A stretch of DNA of 64,000 nucleotides, taken from contig NZ_AWGE01000008.1 of the NCBI RefSeq assembly GCF_000495815.1, positions 247,436-311,435 on the forward strand, in the 5' to 3' direction. This DNA comes from Asticcacaulis sp. AC466. Lineage in GTDB: Bacteria > Pseudomonadota > Alphaproteobacteria > Caulobacterales > Caulobacteraceae. Shown here piece after piece: positions 8,474 to 18,298 of the stretch (the stretch's first letter is position 1; every line of letters starts with the position of its first letter). The position numbers and the translations under genes are program-made. The notes under the pieces are model-generated. The model made no database searches. It had not been told where the DNA came from and saw only the letters and a program-made list of their open reading frames with translations.

Positions 8474-11400
8474 GATAATCTCCTTTGGTTGAGAGTTTGG
8501 CGGAAAGGTTTCGGTGCACGCCGGCGCAGCAGCAGGTAAGCGGCCGGGACGACGAGCATGGACAGAAGCGGCGCGGTTAGCATCCCGCCGATCATGGGGG
8601 CGGCGATGCGGCTCATGACCTCGGAACCGGCGCCATGACCGAACAGGATGGGCAAGAGGCCGGCGAGGATAACGCAGACGGTCATAGCCTTGGGCCGAAC
8701 GCGCAGGAGCGCGCCTTCGCGCACGGCGGTTTCGATATCTGCCTGTGACGGATCTGGACCGTAGGCTTTCAGGGCATCTTTCAGATAGATCAGCATGATG
8801 ACGCCGAACTCGGCCGAGACGCCCGCCAGCGCGATAAAGCCGACGCCGGTGGCGACCGACTGATGGAAGCCCAGAAGGTAGAGTGTCCAGATGCCACCGG
8901 TCAGCGCGAACGGCAGGGTGAGCATGATCAGAGCGGCTTCATCGAACCGGCCGAATGTGACGTAGAGCAGCAGGAAGATGATCACGAGCGTCGCCGGCAC
9001 GACCAGTTTCAATCGCTCGACGGCCCGTTGCAGGTACTCGAACTGACCCGAATAGGCCACCGACACGCCCGGCGACAGCTTGACGTCCTTCGCCACCGCC
9101 TTTTGCAGGTCGGCGACAACTGAGGCGAGGTCGCGGTCGCGGACATCGACATAGACCCAGGTCGAAGGCCGGCCATTCTCCGTCTTGAGCATGGGCGGCC
9201 CGTCGGCGATCTCGACCTTCGCAACGGTCGACAACGTAATCTGCTGACCCATCGGGGTGAGGATGGGCAGCTCGCGCAGGCCTTCGAGGCTGTCGCGCAA
9301 TTCGCGGGGGTAGCGGACGCTGATGGGATAGCGCGCCAGGCCGTCGACCGTTTCGCCGACGTTCTCGCCGCCGACCGCGCCGGAAATGATCGACTGGACG
9401 TCGGAGATATTGAGGCCATAGCGCCCCGCCGCCGCCCGATCGATATCGACATCGACATAGCGGCCACCGGTGAGACGCTCGGCCAGGGCCGAACTGACGC
9501 CCGGTACGGTCTTGGCGACCGTCTCGACATCGTGGGCGATGCGGTCGAGTTCGGCGAGATTGCTGCCGGAGACCTTGACGCCTATGGGGCTTTTGATGCC
9601 GGTCGCCAGCATGTCGATGCGGTTACGGATCGGCGGCACCCAGACATTGGCGAGGCCAGGCACCTTCACGGTCTTGTCCAGTTCATCGACGAGCTTGTCC
9701 GGCGTCATGCCTGGCCGCCACTGATCACGCGGCTTAAACTGGATCGTCGTTTCAAACATTTCCATCGGCGCCGGATCGGTGGCGCTCTCGGCCCGCCCAG
9801 CCTTGCCGAAGACCGTGGCGACTTCGGGGACGGTCTTGATCAGGCGATCGGTCTGCTGAAGGAGTTCGGAAGCCTTGTCGGCCGACAGGCCGGGTAGGGC
9901 AGACGGCATATAGAGCAGATCACCCTCATCGAGTTGCGGCATGAACTCAGCCCCGAGACGTGTCAGGGGCCACGCCGTTGTTGCGAACGCCAGCGCGGCG
10001 ATCAGCAGGGTGGTCTTCGGCCGCCGCATCGCTGCGTCGAGAGCCGGGCGATAGATATGGGTCAGGAAGCGGTTGAGGGGATTTGAGGACTCTGCCGGGA
10101 TCTTGCCCCGGATCAGATAGCCCATCAGCACCGGCACGAGCGTGACCGACAGGATGGCTGCGCCCGCCATGGCGTAGGTCTTGGTGAAGGCCAGTGGCGA
10201 GAATAGACGGCCTTCCTGTCCTTGCAGGGTGAAGACCGGGATGAAGGAAAAGGTGATGATGAGGAGGCTGAGGAACAGGGCCGGGCCGACCTCGGTCGCG
10301 GCCTCAGTTATAACTCGCCAGCGTTCATCGCCTTTCAGGACTTCGCCGGGATGATCATGTGCCCAATGCTCGATCTTCTTGTGGGCGTTTTCGATCATGA
10401 CGACGGCGGCATCCACCATGGCGCCGATGGCGATGGCGATGCCGCCCAGCGACATGATGTTGGCGTTGACGCCCTGGCTGTGCATGACAATCAGCGCGAT
10501 CAGGACGCCGATCGGCAAGGTAAGGATGGCGACCAGGGCCGAGCGGACGTGCCACAGGAACAGCCCGCAGACGATAGCGACGACCAGGAATTCCTCGATC
10601 AGCTTTTCGCGCAGGTTGCCGATGGCGCGGTCGATCAGTTGCGACCGGTCATAGGTGGTGACGACTTCGACACCCGGCGGCAGGCTCTTTTTCAGTTCGG
10701 TGAGCTTGGCCTTGACGGCGGAAATGGTCTCCATGGCGTTCTTGCCGGAGCGCAGGATGACCACACCGCCGGCAACCTCGCCCTGGCCATTTAGTTCGGC
10801 GATACCCCGGCGCATTTCCGGCCCGATCTGGATAGTCGCGACCTGGCCCAGGGTGACGGGGATACCACCGGCCGCCGTTTTCAGCGGAATGGCGCGGAAG
10901 TCGTCCAGCGTCTTCAGGTAGCCGCCGGCCCGGACCATATATTCGGCCTCGGCCAGTTCCAGCACAGAGCCGCCGCTTTCGCCGTTGGCGTTCTGGATCG
11001 CCGCAACGACCTCCCCATGCGTCACGCCATAGGCGGCCAGCTTTACCGGATCGAGCACGACCTGATATTGTTTGACCATGCCGCCGATACTGGCGACCTC
11101 GGCGACGCCCGGCAGGGACTTCAGTTCGTAGCGCAGGAACCAGTCCTGGAGAGAGCGAAGTTGCGACAGGTCATGTTGGCCGGTCTTATCGACGAGGGCA
11201 TATTCATAGACCCAGCCGACGCCGGTCGCATCCGGCCCGAGCGAGGGCTTGGCGCTGGCCGGCAGGCGGCCCTGCACCTGATTGAGGTATTCCAACACGC
11301 GCGAGCGCGCCCAGTAGAGATCGGTGCCGTCCTCGAACAACACATAGACGAAGCTGTCGCCGAAGAAGGAATAACCACGGACCGTCTTGGCGCCCGGCAC

Positions 11401-11625
11401 CGACAGCATGGTCGTGGCCAGCGGATAGGTGACCTGGTTCTCGACGATCTGCGGCGCCTGACCGGCATAGGAGGTGCGGATGATGACCTGCACGTCGGAG
11501 AGGTCGGGGAGGGCATCGACAGCCGTAGCTTTGATGGCGAATAGGCCGCCGGCGATGACCGCAAGCGTCGCCAGGATGACAAAGAAGCGGTTCCTGACGG
11601 ACCAGCGGATAAGGGCAGCGATCAT
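8470..11625 (-). CDS. cusA: CusA-type heavy-metal RND efflux pump
   Basis: 1051 aa, the normal size for a heavy-metal RND permease. N-terminus [18 protein letters not shown] with the [22 protein letters not shown] signature of the HME family; later [20 protein letters not shown] (proton relay region of helix 4) and the C-terminal [19 protein letters not shown] and [10 protein letters not shown] signatures. The Met-rich pore region is around APMEMFETT. It is the inner-membrane engine of a tripartite Cu(I)/Ag(I) exporter with CusB and CusC. Its start overlaps cusB by 4 bp and its stop overlaps cusF by 3-4 bp, so the four genes are one operon. Confidence 0.95.
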   Translation of the reverse strand: MIAALIRWSVRNRFFVILATLAVIAGGLFAIKATAVDALPDLSDVQVIIRTSYAGQAPQIVENQVTYPLATTMLSVPGAKTVRGYSFFGDSFVYVLFEDGTDLYWARSRVLEYLNQVQGRLPASAKPSLGPDATGVGWVYEYALVDKTGQHDLSQLRSLQDWFLRYELKSLPGVAEVASIGGMVKQYQVVLDPVKLAAYGVTHGEVVAAIQNANGESGGSVLELAEAEYMVRAGGYLKTLDDFRAIPLKTAAGGIPVTLGQVATIQIGPEMRRGIAELNGQGEVAGGVVILRSGKNAMETISAVKAKLTELKKSLPPGVEVVTTYDRSQLIDRAIGNLREKLIEEFLVVAIVCGLFLWHVRSALVAILTLPIGVLIALIVMHSQGVNANIMSLGGIAIAIGAMVDAAVVMIENAHKKIEHWAHDHPGEVLKGDERWRVITEAATEVGPALFLSLLIITFSFIPVFTLQGQEGRLFSPLAFTKTYAMAGAAILSVTLVPVLMGYLIRGKIPAESSNPLNRFLTHIYRPALDAAMRRPKTTLLIAALAFATTAWPLTRLGAEFMPQLDEGDLLYMPSALPGLSADKASELLQQTDRLIKTVPEVATVFGKAGRAESATDPAPMEMFETTIQFKPRDQWRPGMTPDKLVDELDKTVKVPGLANVWVPPIRNRIDMLATGIKSPIGVKVSGSNLAELDRIAHDVETVAKTVPGVSSALAERLTGGRYVDVDIDRAAAGRYGLNISDVQSIISGAVGGENVGETVDGLARYPISVRYPRELRDSLEGLRELPILTPMGQQITLSTVAKVEIADGPPMLKTENGRPSTWVYVDVRDRDLASVVADLQKAVAKDVKLSPGVSVAYSGQFEYLQRAVERLKLVVPATLVIIFLLLYVTFGRFDEAALIMLTLPFALTGGIWTLYLLGFHQSVATGVGFIALAGVSAEFGVIMLIYLKDALKAYGPDPSQADIETAVREGALLRVRPKAMTVCVILAGLLPILFGHGAGSEVMSRIAAPMIGGMLTAPLLSMLVVPAAYLLLRRRAPKPFRQTLNQRRLS

Positions 11626-13106
11626 GGCTTCGCTCCCATCGGCTGAATCTTTTCGATGACCGGACCATCAGGCTTCTGGACAAAGCCGAATGTCACATGG
11701 TCGCCGGTTTTCATGCCCTTGGCGAGCGTGGCCGACGACAACTTGAACGTCATTGTCATGGCCGGCCAGCCGATAGCGGGGACGGGGTCATGGCTGAGGG
11801 TGATTGAATCCCCCTTCAATTGTTCAATCATGCCCCGTGTCTGGTAGAGGGCTGCGGCCGATGAGGCTGTTGCCGCGGGAGGCATACCGGTCAGTGGACG
11901 CGCGTTGATTCCGGCCAGGCTGGCTTCGGAGTCGATCAGGAACTGGCCTGACGCCACGACTTTGTCGCCCGCGCTGAGACCAGCAAGGACTTCAGTGCGA
12001 TCGCCGCTTTCGCGGCCAATCTGAACCTCGGCCGGGGTGAACCGGCCATTGCCGCTGGCCAGCATGACCAGCGTGCGTTTCCCGGTTCGGATCAGGGCTT
12101 CGGACGGCACGAAAAGCGCCTGACTATTGTTGCCGTTCAAATGGACGGTGGCGAACATGCCGGGACGCAGTTTTCCGCCCTTATTCGGCAACTCGATACG
12201 CACACTGAGCGTCCGGCTCTCAGCTTGTGCGGTCGGCAGGATGGCGGCAACGCGGCCGGTGAAGGTTTCGCCCGGAAAAGCCGTCAGTTCGGCCGTTATG
12301 GGCTGGCCAGGTTTTACGCGGCCCGCCTGGATTTCCGGCACTGACGCTGTAAGCCAGACGCTGGACAGGCCTGTGACCTGAGCCAGCGTCTGTCCCTGAC
12401 TGACGGTCATGCCCTGACGGACGTCGAGCGTTTGAATAGCGCCGCCGACCGGCGTGGTGATGGTGACGACATTGCTGATCCGGCCGGTGCGGGCGACGCT
12501 TTCGATCAGGCCAGCCGGCATGCCGAGCAGCACCAGCCTTTGTCGCGCAGCGGCCTCAAGCGCGTGATCGCGGGTCTGTCTGACGGCGAGGTATTCGGAC
12601 TGAGCGCCACCCCAGGACGGCACGAGGATGTCGGCGATCGGCGCGCCGGCGGCGACGATGTCGCCGGGTGCCCTGGCATAGACCCGTTGGACGAAACCGC
12701 TCGCCCGTGCCTGGACGATGGCGACATCACGCTGATTGAAGTCGAGTGAGCCAGCGGCATCGAAGCTCTCCGCGAAATCGCCACGCTCGACGGAGGCCAG
12801 CCTGACGCCGAGATTTTGCAGGCGGGTCGGATCTATGCTGACACCAGCCGTTGCATCACCGGTGTCGCCGGCATATCGCGGCACGAGCTGCATATCCATG
12901 AATGGCGACTTGCCCGGCTTGTCGAAATGCTGGTCCGGTTTCATCGGATCATACCAGTAGAGCACCTTGCCTTTGTCGGCGGAGGCGGCAGTGGGGTGCG
13001 GCCCCTGTAGCTTGGCGAGGCCAAAGCCCGCGCTACCGGCGACCAAAGCGATAATAGCGGCCGACAGCCCGAGACGAAGGCGGGGAGACTGGTTCAAAAA
13101 GGTCAT
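11622..13106 (-). CDS. cusB: CusB-type periplasmic adaptor with fused CusF domain
   Basis: 494 aa. Order of parts: N-terminal membrane anchor/signal, a heavy-metal-binding motif ([20 protein letters not shown] followed by MDMQLVPRY), the membrane-fusion-protein core (hairpin, lipoyl and beta-barrel parts, about residues 90-400), and from about residue 425 a complete CusF-like domain with [16 protein letters not shown]. So this adaptor carries its own copper chaperone domain in addition to the separate cusF gene. It bridges CusA and CusC. Both ends overlap neighbours by 4 bp. The domain fusion is known in some proteobacterial CusB proteins. Confidence 0.93.
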   Translation of the reverse strand: MTFLNQSPRLRLGLSAAIIALVAGSAGFGLAKLQGPHPTAASADKGKVLYWYDPMKPDQHFDKPGKSPFMDMQLVPRYAGDTGDATAGVSIDPTRLQNLGVRLASVERGDFAESFDAAGSLDFNQRDVAIVQARASGFVQRVYARAPGDIVAAGAPIADILVPSWGGAQSEYLAVRQTRDHALEAAARQRLVLLGMPAGLIESVARTGRISNVVTITTPVGGAIQTLDVRQGMTVSQGQTLAQVTGLSSVWLTASVPEIQAGRVKPGQPITAELTAFPGETFTGRVAAILPTAQAESRTLSVRIELPNKGGKLRPGMFATVHLNGNNSQALFVPSEALIRTGKRTLVMLASGNGRFTPAEVQIGRESGDRTEVLAGLSAGDKVVASGQFLIDSEASLAGINARPLTGMPPAATASSAAALYQTRGMIEQLKGDSITLSHDPVPAIGWPAMTMTFKLSSATLAKGMKTGDHVTFGFVQKPDGPVIEKIQPMGAKP

Positions 13107-14335
13107 TGCTCATCGCTCTCGTAGGTCAGGGTGATCCGCACGGCATCGACGGCGACGTCGGCTTCGCGGGACAGGAGATCGACGTGGGCCTCGGCCAGGG
13201 CCAGTTGTGAACCCAGCACATCCGATAAAGTCGCGGTGCCTGCGCCATAGCTGGCGACTTCCAGATCGGCCTTCCTCTGCGCCAGCGGCACGAGCGTGGT
13301 TTGGGCGCGAGTAAGCCGGTCATGGTGCATGATGTGATCGGCCAGGTCCGCGTCGAGCTGCGCCTGCAATTGCCGATGAGCGGCGTCGCGCTCGAAGCGC
13401 ACCCTATTGGCAGTGTCTTGCCGGGCCTGGATGGTTGGATCTTGCCGGCTCTTCGAGAACAAGGGCAAGCTGAGAGTTACGCCGGCCGAGACCATATCGC
13501 CCCACATCTGATCACGATGCTGGTAGGTAACATCCCATCCCCAGTCGGACCGCTTGCCGGCTCTGGCCAGCTTCACATCCGCGTCAGCTTGTTCGTTCAT
13601 GGCGTTATACACCCCAAGCGTCGGGTTTCGCTCCAACGCCATCTGAAGGGCGGACGGATCAACCTCATAGCCCGGCAATTCACCTGCGACGTCTGCTGTT
13701 TCGTCGCCAGTCCACCGGATCAATTCAGCGCGTGCCTTCGCCGCCTCGGAGACCAAATCGGCGCGACGGTCCTCAAGCGCCGCCATGAGTTGGGCGGCGT
13801 CAAGGGTCTGAGACGGCCGCAGGCTGCCCCCTGTCAGTTGCGACGGCGCACTTTTCTCGATAGACCGAATAGATGCGGCGATGCCGTCAAGTGCGGCCAG
13901 CTTCTGCTCGGCATAATAAAGATTGACCCAGGCGACGGCCGTATTGACCTGTACCGTGCGGCTCTCAAGCGCGACGCTGGCTTGGGCTGCGCCGATATCT
14001 GCGTCTGCCCGGCCTCGCTCCGCCTTGCGTTTACCGGCGTTCGGCACATCCTGCACAACCCCAAGAGTCGTCATGGTCATGCTGTCAAGGCTGAACGACC
14101 CGGCTGGCGGACCTGAAATGGGGAAATTCTCCACGCCGAAGCGCAGCTTGGGATCGGGCAGGCGACCTGCCGCTATGGCAGATGACCGGGCGGCCGCCAG
14201 ATCGGCCGTTTTGGCGGCCAGGCTCGGCGCGGACTGCTGGGCCTGTTGTAGCGCCGCTTCAAAAGTGAGCGGTTCGGCCCGCGCCATCGGCGCGACCATG
14301 GCGACCGACAGGGCCGCGCAGAATAGGATTCGCAT
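13103..14335 (-). CDS. cusC: TolC-family outer membrane channel (CusC-like)
   Basis: 410 aa with a signal peptide (residues 1-20, ending ARAEP) and the coiled, Ala/Gln/Asp-rich helical repeats of outer membrane efflux proteins (TFEAALQQAQQSAPSL, later LALAEAHVDLLSREADVAVDAVR). No lipobox Cys is seen, unlike E. coli CusC. It is the first gene of the cusC-cusB-cusA-cusF operon and overlaps cusB by 4 bp. A 131-bp gap separates it from the small Cys-rich gene upstream; no ATACCC-N4-GGGGTAT site lies in that gap, so regulation may differ from that of cop and csoR. Confidence 0.9.
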   Translation of the reverse strand: MRILFCAALSVAMVAPMARAEPLTFEAALQQAQQSAPSLAAKTADLAAARSSAIAAGRLPDPKLRFGVENFPISGPPAGSFSLDSMTMTTLGVVQDVPNAGKRKAERGRADADIGAAQASVALESRTVQVNTAVAWVNLYYAEQKLAALDGIAASIRSIEKSAPSQLTGGSLRPSQTLDAAQLMAALEDRRADLVSEAAKARAELIRWTGDETADVAGELPGYEVDPSALQMALERNPTLGVYNAMNEQADADVKLARAGKRSDWGWDVTYQHRDQMWGDMVSAGVTLSLPLFSKSRQDPTIQARQDTANRVRFERDAAHRQLQAQLDADLADHIMHHDRLTRAQTTLVPLAQRKADLEVASYGAGTATLSDVLGSQLALAEAHVDLLSREADVAVDAVRITLTYESDEQ

Positions 14336-14466
14336 TGGAAAAAACCTGACAGAGTCATCCCCGCGTTATTGCAGGGTTCAAATCCGCGTCCGGTCCGGCG
14401 CTATCGTTAAGGAATAGCGCGCACGGGCAAGCCACGGGCGTTAAGCGGTCAAAAGCCGCTTTAATG

Positions 14467-14808
14467 TCAGGCGAATTTTTTTGGAGGCGGGATGAGGAGG
14501 CGAGGTTCCTCGGCAACCGAAGAGGTCGTCAGGTCTTCGAACGATGCCTGAACGATGGCCAGCACCGGTTGCGACGTCAAGGACTCGACGTCAAAGGCGA
14601 CGCTTAGGCCGCACATGGCAATGCAGGTATTAAAGCAGGCTTTGTCGGATGACTTGCTGCTCTTGTCGTGATCGCAGCAATCCATCGAATCGCCGTTCAT
14701 TGCCATCGACGCAGCCATATCTTCGCAATCCCGCTGCGCCGCTTGCGCGTGAAGCGGTGCGATCAACAGGCCCATGACGGCGAAGATGTAAAGAACGGCT
14801 TTGACCAT
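14467..14808 (-). CDS. Small secreted Cys-rich protein next to cusC
   Basis: 113 aa from ATG 14808, chosen because it starts a clean signal peptide (MVKAVLYIFAVMGLLIAPLHAQAAQ); an in-frame ATG at 14856 would add 16 residues. The mature part has Cys and Met positions likely to bind metal: CEDMAASMAMNGDSMDCCDHD and CFNTCIAMCG. It ends in Pro/Lys-rich IPPPKKFA. Composition and place at the head of the cus operon suggest a role in periplasmic copper or silver handling, similar in kind to the copL-like protein at 4638. I do not recognise a named family. Confidence 0.6.
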   Translation of the reverse strand: MVKAVLYIFAVMGLLIAPLHAQAAQRDCEDMAASMAMNGDSMDCCDHDKSSKSSDKACFNTCIAMCGLSVAFDVESLTSQPVLAIVQASFEDLTTSSVAEEPRLLIPPPKKFA

Positions 14809-14967
14809 CGTCCGGCAAGCATATGTTATTGGTGTGTGCAAAGTCAATCGAACCATTTAAACGTCCCATTGGCTATACCATGACATCTACCGGAGATGTG
14901 AGCCGGGGTAAGTTTTATCTGAAGCGCGACACTGTCTCGCCCAACGATACCAGCTTACTGATATGTC

Positions 14968-15219
14968 TCAAATGCCTCTCGAAAACGTCTTTGGCGCCGT
15001 ATATTGTGTCGATAAGCCCAAGTCGCGTGCAGCTTGCATGTTGAGGATCTGCACAATATCAGGCGCGGCTTCGGCAACAAAGAAGGGCTTGCCGTCGATG
15101 TCGTAGTGATAGCCGCCGACATCGAACATCGCCGGATTGGCGCGGTTCTTGGAGACCTGCTGAGGCTGGGCGCTATCTCTGAACAAGACCCAGGCGCTGT
15201 CGTACAATCGAATGCTCAT
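14968..15219 (-). CDS. Small hypothetical protein (83 aa)
   Basis: 83 aa starting MSIRLYDSAWVLFRD and containing VGGYHYDIDGKPFFVAEAAPDIVQIL. The sequence has a normal, soluble protein composition and looks coding; I recall similar short proteins in Caulobacterales but no assigned function. There is no good ribosome site on the minus strand, which lowers certainty. The overlapping plus-strand frame (15034-15312) reads less like a protein. It lies alone between the copper island and the XRE regulator. Confidence 0.5.
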   Translation of the reverse strand: MSIRLYDSAWVLFRDSAQPQQVSKNRANPAMFDVGGYHYDIDGKPFFVAEAAPDIVQILNMQAARDLGLSTQYTAPKTFSRGI

Positions 15220-15297
15220 AAAGGAGCCTATATCGCGGGAACAGGCACGCGGTCTAGTCCGCGGCGCTGTATCAAGTCAAATTTGATGAGGCATGAC

Positions 15298-15702
15298 TTA
15301 TGCGTCTTCTGAAAGTGTGCGGACGAGGTCGAGAATTTTGCGGCGATGCTTTGCGGATTTTACGCGAGGAAAAACTTCAGCCAGTTCGATGCCCTCAGTC
15401 GTCATCAGGAAATCATGGACGAAACGCTCGGAGTCGGATTCGCTAAAGCCTTCAGGCGTCTCGCCCTCTGCATAGCCTTCAAAGAAGTAGGCGACAGGCG
15501 CTTTCAGAAATTTCGATATGTCGTGAAGCTTGGACGCGCTGATCCGGTTGGAGCCGCGCTCGTATTTCTGAACCTGCTGGAAGGTAAGGCCGATCGCATC
15601 GGCCAGATCCGTTTGTGACAAACCGAGGAACTTGCGACGCATGCGAACCCTGGCGCCGACGTGAAGGTCGACCGGATTAATGCTGTTGTCGTCAAATGCC
15701 AT
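15298..15702 (-). CDS. XRE-family transcriptional regulator
   Basis: 134 aa from ATG 15702, which follows GAGGA at correct spacing; the frame stays open upstream to 16053 but that part does not look like protein. Residues about 15-70 form a Cro/CI-type helix-turn-helix (VGARVRMRRKFLGLSQTDLADAIGL region, then QQVQKYERGSNRISASKLHDI). The C-terminal part (ESDSERFVHDFLMTTEGIELAEVFPRV) resembles short alphaproteobacterial XRE regulators with a Ser/acidic tail. It may repress its own promoter. Target genes are unknown; it is divergent from imuA with 345 bp between its start and the LexA box. Confidence 0.82.
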   Translation of the reverse strand: MAFDDNSINPVDLHVGARVRMRRKFLGLSQTDLADAIGLTFQQVQKYERGSNRISASKLHDISKFLKAPVAYFFEGYAEGETPEGFSESDSERFVHDFLMTTEGIELAEVFPRVKSAKHRRKILDLVRTLSEDA

Positions 15703-16047
15703 TTTGGTCCTCGTTGAGTATATGTCGAACGCCGAGCACAGTCGGCTTCCTGCAATGTATATATTGGCCACAGTTATTGCGCGTATATGCGGCCGAGTTA
15801 TGACCTGGGTTGAGCCCGGGCCATGCCTTTTGAAATAAATAGAAGAATTTCCTGCCGTACTTCGCGTAGCCGGTGTGCGGCGCAGCATTGTGACGCGAGC
15901 TACGAAGCTCTGCAATAAAAAATATGACGCCCGACATTTCAAATCTAAGCCTTTGTAGAGCCGCAGATTTTTAGTGGCTTTCAAGGTGCTATGACGCCGC
16001 CCGCCAATCCGTTCGCCAAGTCCGCGTATTGACTCCGTTTTTAAAAA
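15703..16047. other. Intergenic region between the XRE gene and imuA
   Basis: About 345 bp without a convincing gene. It should hold the promoter of the XRE regulator. A short hairpin (GAGCT-ACGA-AGCTC near 15897-15911) is visible. No tRNA, repeat array or known element is recognised. Confidence 0.5.
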
Positions 16048-16062
16048 GAACAAATGTAGAAC
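16048..16062 (+). promoter_or_regulatory. LexA box (alphaproteobacterial SOS operator)
   Basis: GAACAAATGTAGAAC is an exact GAAC-N7-GAAC direct repeat, the reverse complement form of the alphaproteobacterial SOS box GTTC-N7-GTTC. It lies 40 bp before the imuA start, where it would overlap the promoter. DNA-damage control of the imuA-imuB-dnaE2 cassette by LexA is established in Caulobacter and relatives. Confidence 0.88.
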
Positions 16063-16101
16063 ATAATTGTTAATCCAGCTCCAGAAAGGACCTTTGATGT
16101 C

Positions 16102-16860
16102 ATGTCAGTCGCCAGTACGGCCAGCCTCACAGACCTCCGTCATCAGATCGCCGGCATTGAGCGGGTCTACACCCGGCTGCGCACGGTACTTCCATTTTCT
16201 GTCCCCGCAATCGATGACAAGCTGCCCGGCGGAGGGCTTGCCGTGGGCGCTCTCCACGAAGTTGCCGGCGGCGCCCAGGACGCAGTAGACGGCGCGGCCT
16301 CTGCCGCCTTTGCCGCCGGGATCGCGGCAAGGACGGGCGGCACCGTGCTGTGGTGTTTCAATCAAGCCGATCTGTTTGAACCGGCCCTAGCAAGGTTTGG
16401 ATTGACGGAAGACCGGGTGGTGTTTTTCAGGGGCAAGGACGAGACCGATGTCCTGGCCGGTATGGAATACGCGCTACGCCATGGCGGGCCTACCGCTGTC
16501 GTAGGTGAACTGGCCGGCCTGTCCCACGTGAGTTCCCAACGCCTGCAACTGGCGGCGGAGACGTCAGGCACGATGGCGATTGCCTTGCGCCGTTGGCGAA
16601 GGCACGTGGATGCGCGGGATTTCGGCAATCAGACCACGTCATTTACCAGGTGGCGGGTCACAGAAATCAAGTCCGAACGTTTGCCGGTGCGTGGCGTCGG
16701 TCGGGCGCGATGGCAACTGGAGCTCATGCGCTGTCGCGGCGGAAGATGTGCGGATTTTGAAGTAGAGGCGACCGATGTCACGGGTCATATCACTGTTCCT
16801 GCCTTACTGGCCGACCGATCGGTTGAGGCGGGCGATGGGCACTTCCGGGCCGTCTCGTGA
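16102..16860 (+). CDS. imuA: ImuA, RecA-like component of the SOS mutasome
   Basis: 252 aa, SulA/RecA-like fold. The N-terminal part has IDDKLPGGGLAVGALHEVAGG, the conserved start of ImuA where a RecA-type core begins, followed by GTVLWCFNQADLFEPALARFGL. A Walker A motif is not well kept, as is usual for ImuA. With ImuB and DnaE2 it carries out damage-induced translesion synthesis and mutagenesis. AAAGGA precedes the start; a second ATG 6 bp upstream is in another frame. The gene overlaps imuB by 86 bp. Confidence 0.93.
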   Translation: MSVASTASLTDLRHQIAGIERVYTRLRTVLPFSVPAIDDKLPGGGLAVGALHEVAGGAQDAVDGAASAAFAAGIAARTGGTVLWCFNQADLFEPALARFGLTEDRVVFFRGKDETDVLAGMEYALRHGGPTAVVGELAGLSHVSSQRLQLAAETSGTMAIALRRWRRHVDARDFGNQTTSFTRWRVTEIKSERLPVRGVGRARWQLELMRCRGGRCADFEVEATDVTGHITVPALLADRSVEAGDGHFRAVS

Positions 16861-18298
16861 GGTGCCCCTGACCTTAAAAGGCTCGGATGGTCGCCGGCGC
16901 GTCATTACGGCGGCGGATGACCTGGCGCTTCGGATGGGCGTCCATGTCGGTATGGCTGTGGCCAAGGCCGAATCCTTGTTCTCCGATCTGGTCATTATGG
17001 ACGCTGACGTGAGAGCCGACGCGATCGCCCTGGAAAAGCTGGCCTTATGGGGTCTGCGGCACTATTCGCCCAATGTGGCGGCCGACCCGCCAGACGGGCT
17101 GGTCCTCGATATCAAGGGCGCCGCCCATCTCTTTGGGGGAGAGGCGGCGCTGATCTCGGACCTGCTCGGTCGGCTGGGTGATCAGGGCATAACGGGCGTC
17201 GCGGCGCTGGCCGACACCTGGGGCGCGGCGCACGCCCTGGCGCGCTTCGGCGGGCAACAGGTCCAGATCATCGAACCCGGCAAGTCGGGCGAGGCGCTGC
17301 GCCGCTTGCCCGTCGAATCCTTACGTCTCCCGCCTGAGATGCTGCCCGATCTGCATCTCCTGGGCCTCGACACCATCGGCGAGTTGGCCGCCAAGCCACG
17401 TCCACCCTTGGCCAAGGCCTTCGGCAACAAGCTGTTTCGTCGCATTGATCAGGCTTTCGGGCGTTTGGCGGAACCCATAGAGCCAGTGGATGCACCAGAG
17501 CTGATCAAGGTGGAGCGTATCTTTGCCGAGCCTATCGGTGCGTCCGAAACCATCGAGAAATATACCCGGCGCCTGACAGACCAGATGTGCGCACATCTGG
17601 AAGAGCATGGCCTGGGTGTCCGGCGCCTCGACCTGCATTTTACGCGCACCGACAATAAGGTGGAGACTATTTTTGTCTCGACCGCCAAACCGGTGCGCGA
17701 ACCCAAGCGTCTGGCCAAACTTCTGTGCGACAAGATCGAGACCGTCGATCCCGGCTGGGGTATCGACAAGATGATCATGACCGCCGCCTGTGTCGAACCG
17801 CTGACCATGAAACAGACACTGGCCAGCTTTGAAGCGCCGGCGCGGCCGGACATGGACGAGCTATGGGATGGTCTCGCTAACCGTTACGGTGAGGATAGCG
17901 TCTATCGGGCTATATCGGTTGCGACCGATATTCCCGAACGCGCCGTGGCCCGTCTGTCGCCCACGTCAACGGCCGTGGGCTCACGTCGCAACGCCCTCTA
18001 TCGTCGGCCGCAGCGGATCTATCGCAAGCCCGAACCGATCCTGGCGTTGGCTGTCTTGCCCGATCATCCGCCACGCGCCTTTACCTGGCGCGGCCAGCGC
18101 TATGCCGTGGCCTGTGCCGATGGTCCGGAACGTGTCCAGGGCGAATGGTGGGTCAGCCCGCGTGAGAAAGGCAAGGTGCGGGACTACTTCATTCTTGAGG
18201 TCGAAAGCGGCGAACGCTTTTGGGTCTTCCGCACGGGCGATGGTGTCCATGAAAACACTGGCTCGCTGGCTTGGTACATGCACGGGAAGTTCGAATAA
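16775..18298 (+). CDS. imuB: ImuB, Y-family polymerase-like protein
   Basis: 507 aa. Starts with RVISLFLPYWPTDRLRR, the standard ImuB start, so the 86-bp overlap with imuA is probably real. The Y-family palm/fingers region is recognisable (DGLVLDIKGAAHLFGGEAAL), but acidic catalytic residues of active Y polymerases are not kept, as in other ImuB proteins that act as scaffolds joining ImuA, DnaE2 and the beta clamp. A little-finger-like part (RIFAEPIGASETIEKYTRRLTD) follows, then a long C-terminal tail. Its stop overlaps the dnaE2 start (TAATG), so the two are coupled. Confidence 0.94.
   Translation: MSRVISLFLPYWPTDRLRRAMGTSGPSREVPLTLKGSDGRRRVITAADDLALRMGVHVGMAVAKAESLFSDLVIMDADVRADAIALEKLALWGLRHYSPNVAADPPDGLVLDIKGAAHLFGGEAALISDLLGRLGDQGITGVAALADTWGAAHALARFGGQQVQIIEPGKSGEALRRLPVESLRLPPEMLPDLHLLGLDTIGELAAKPRPPLAKAFGNKLFRRIDQAFGRLAEPIEPVDAPELIKVERIFAEPIGASETIEKYTRRLTDQMCAHLEEHGLGVRRLDLHFTRTDNKVETIFVSTAKPVREPKRLAKLLCDKIETVDPGWGIDKMIMTAACVEPLTMKQTLASFEAPARPDMDELWDGLANRYGEDSVYRAISVATDIPERAVARLSPTSTAVGSRRNALYRRPQRIYRKPEPILALAVLPDHPPRAFTWRGQRYAVACADGPERVQGEWWVSPREKGKVRDYFILEVESGERFWVFRTGDGVHENTGSLAWYMHGKFE

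Noticed and set aside
15034..15312. Plus-strand frame overlapping the 83-aa hypothetical
   Set aside because: Less protein-like than the minus-strand frame and no ribosome site.
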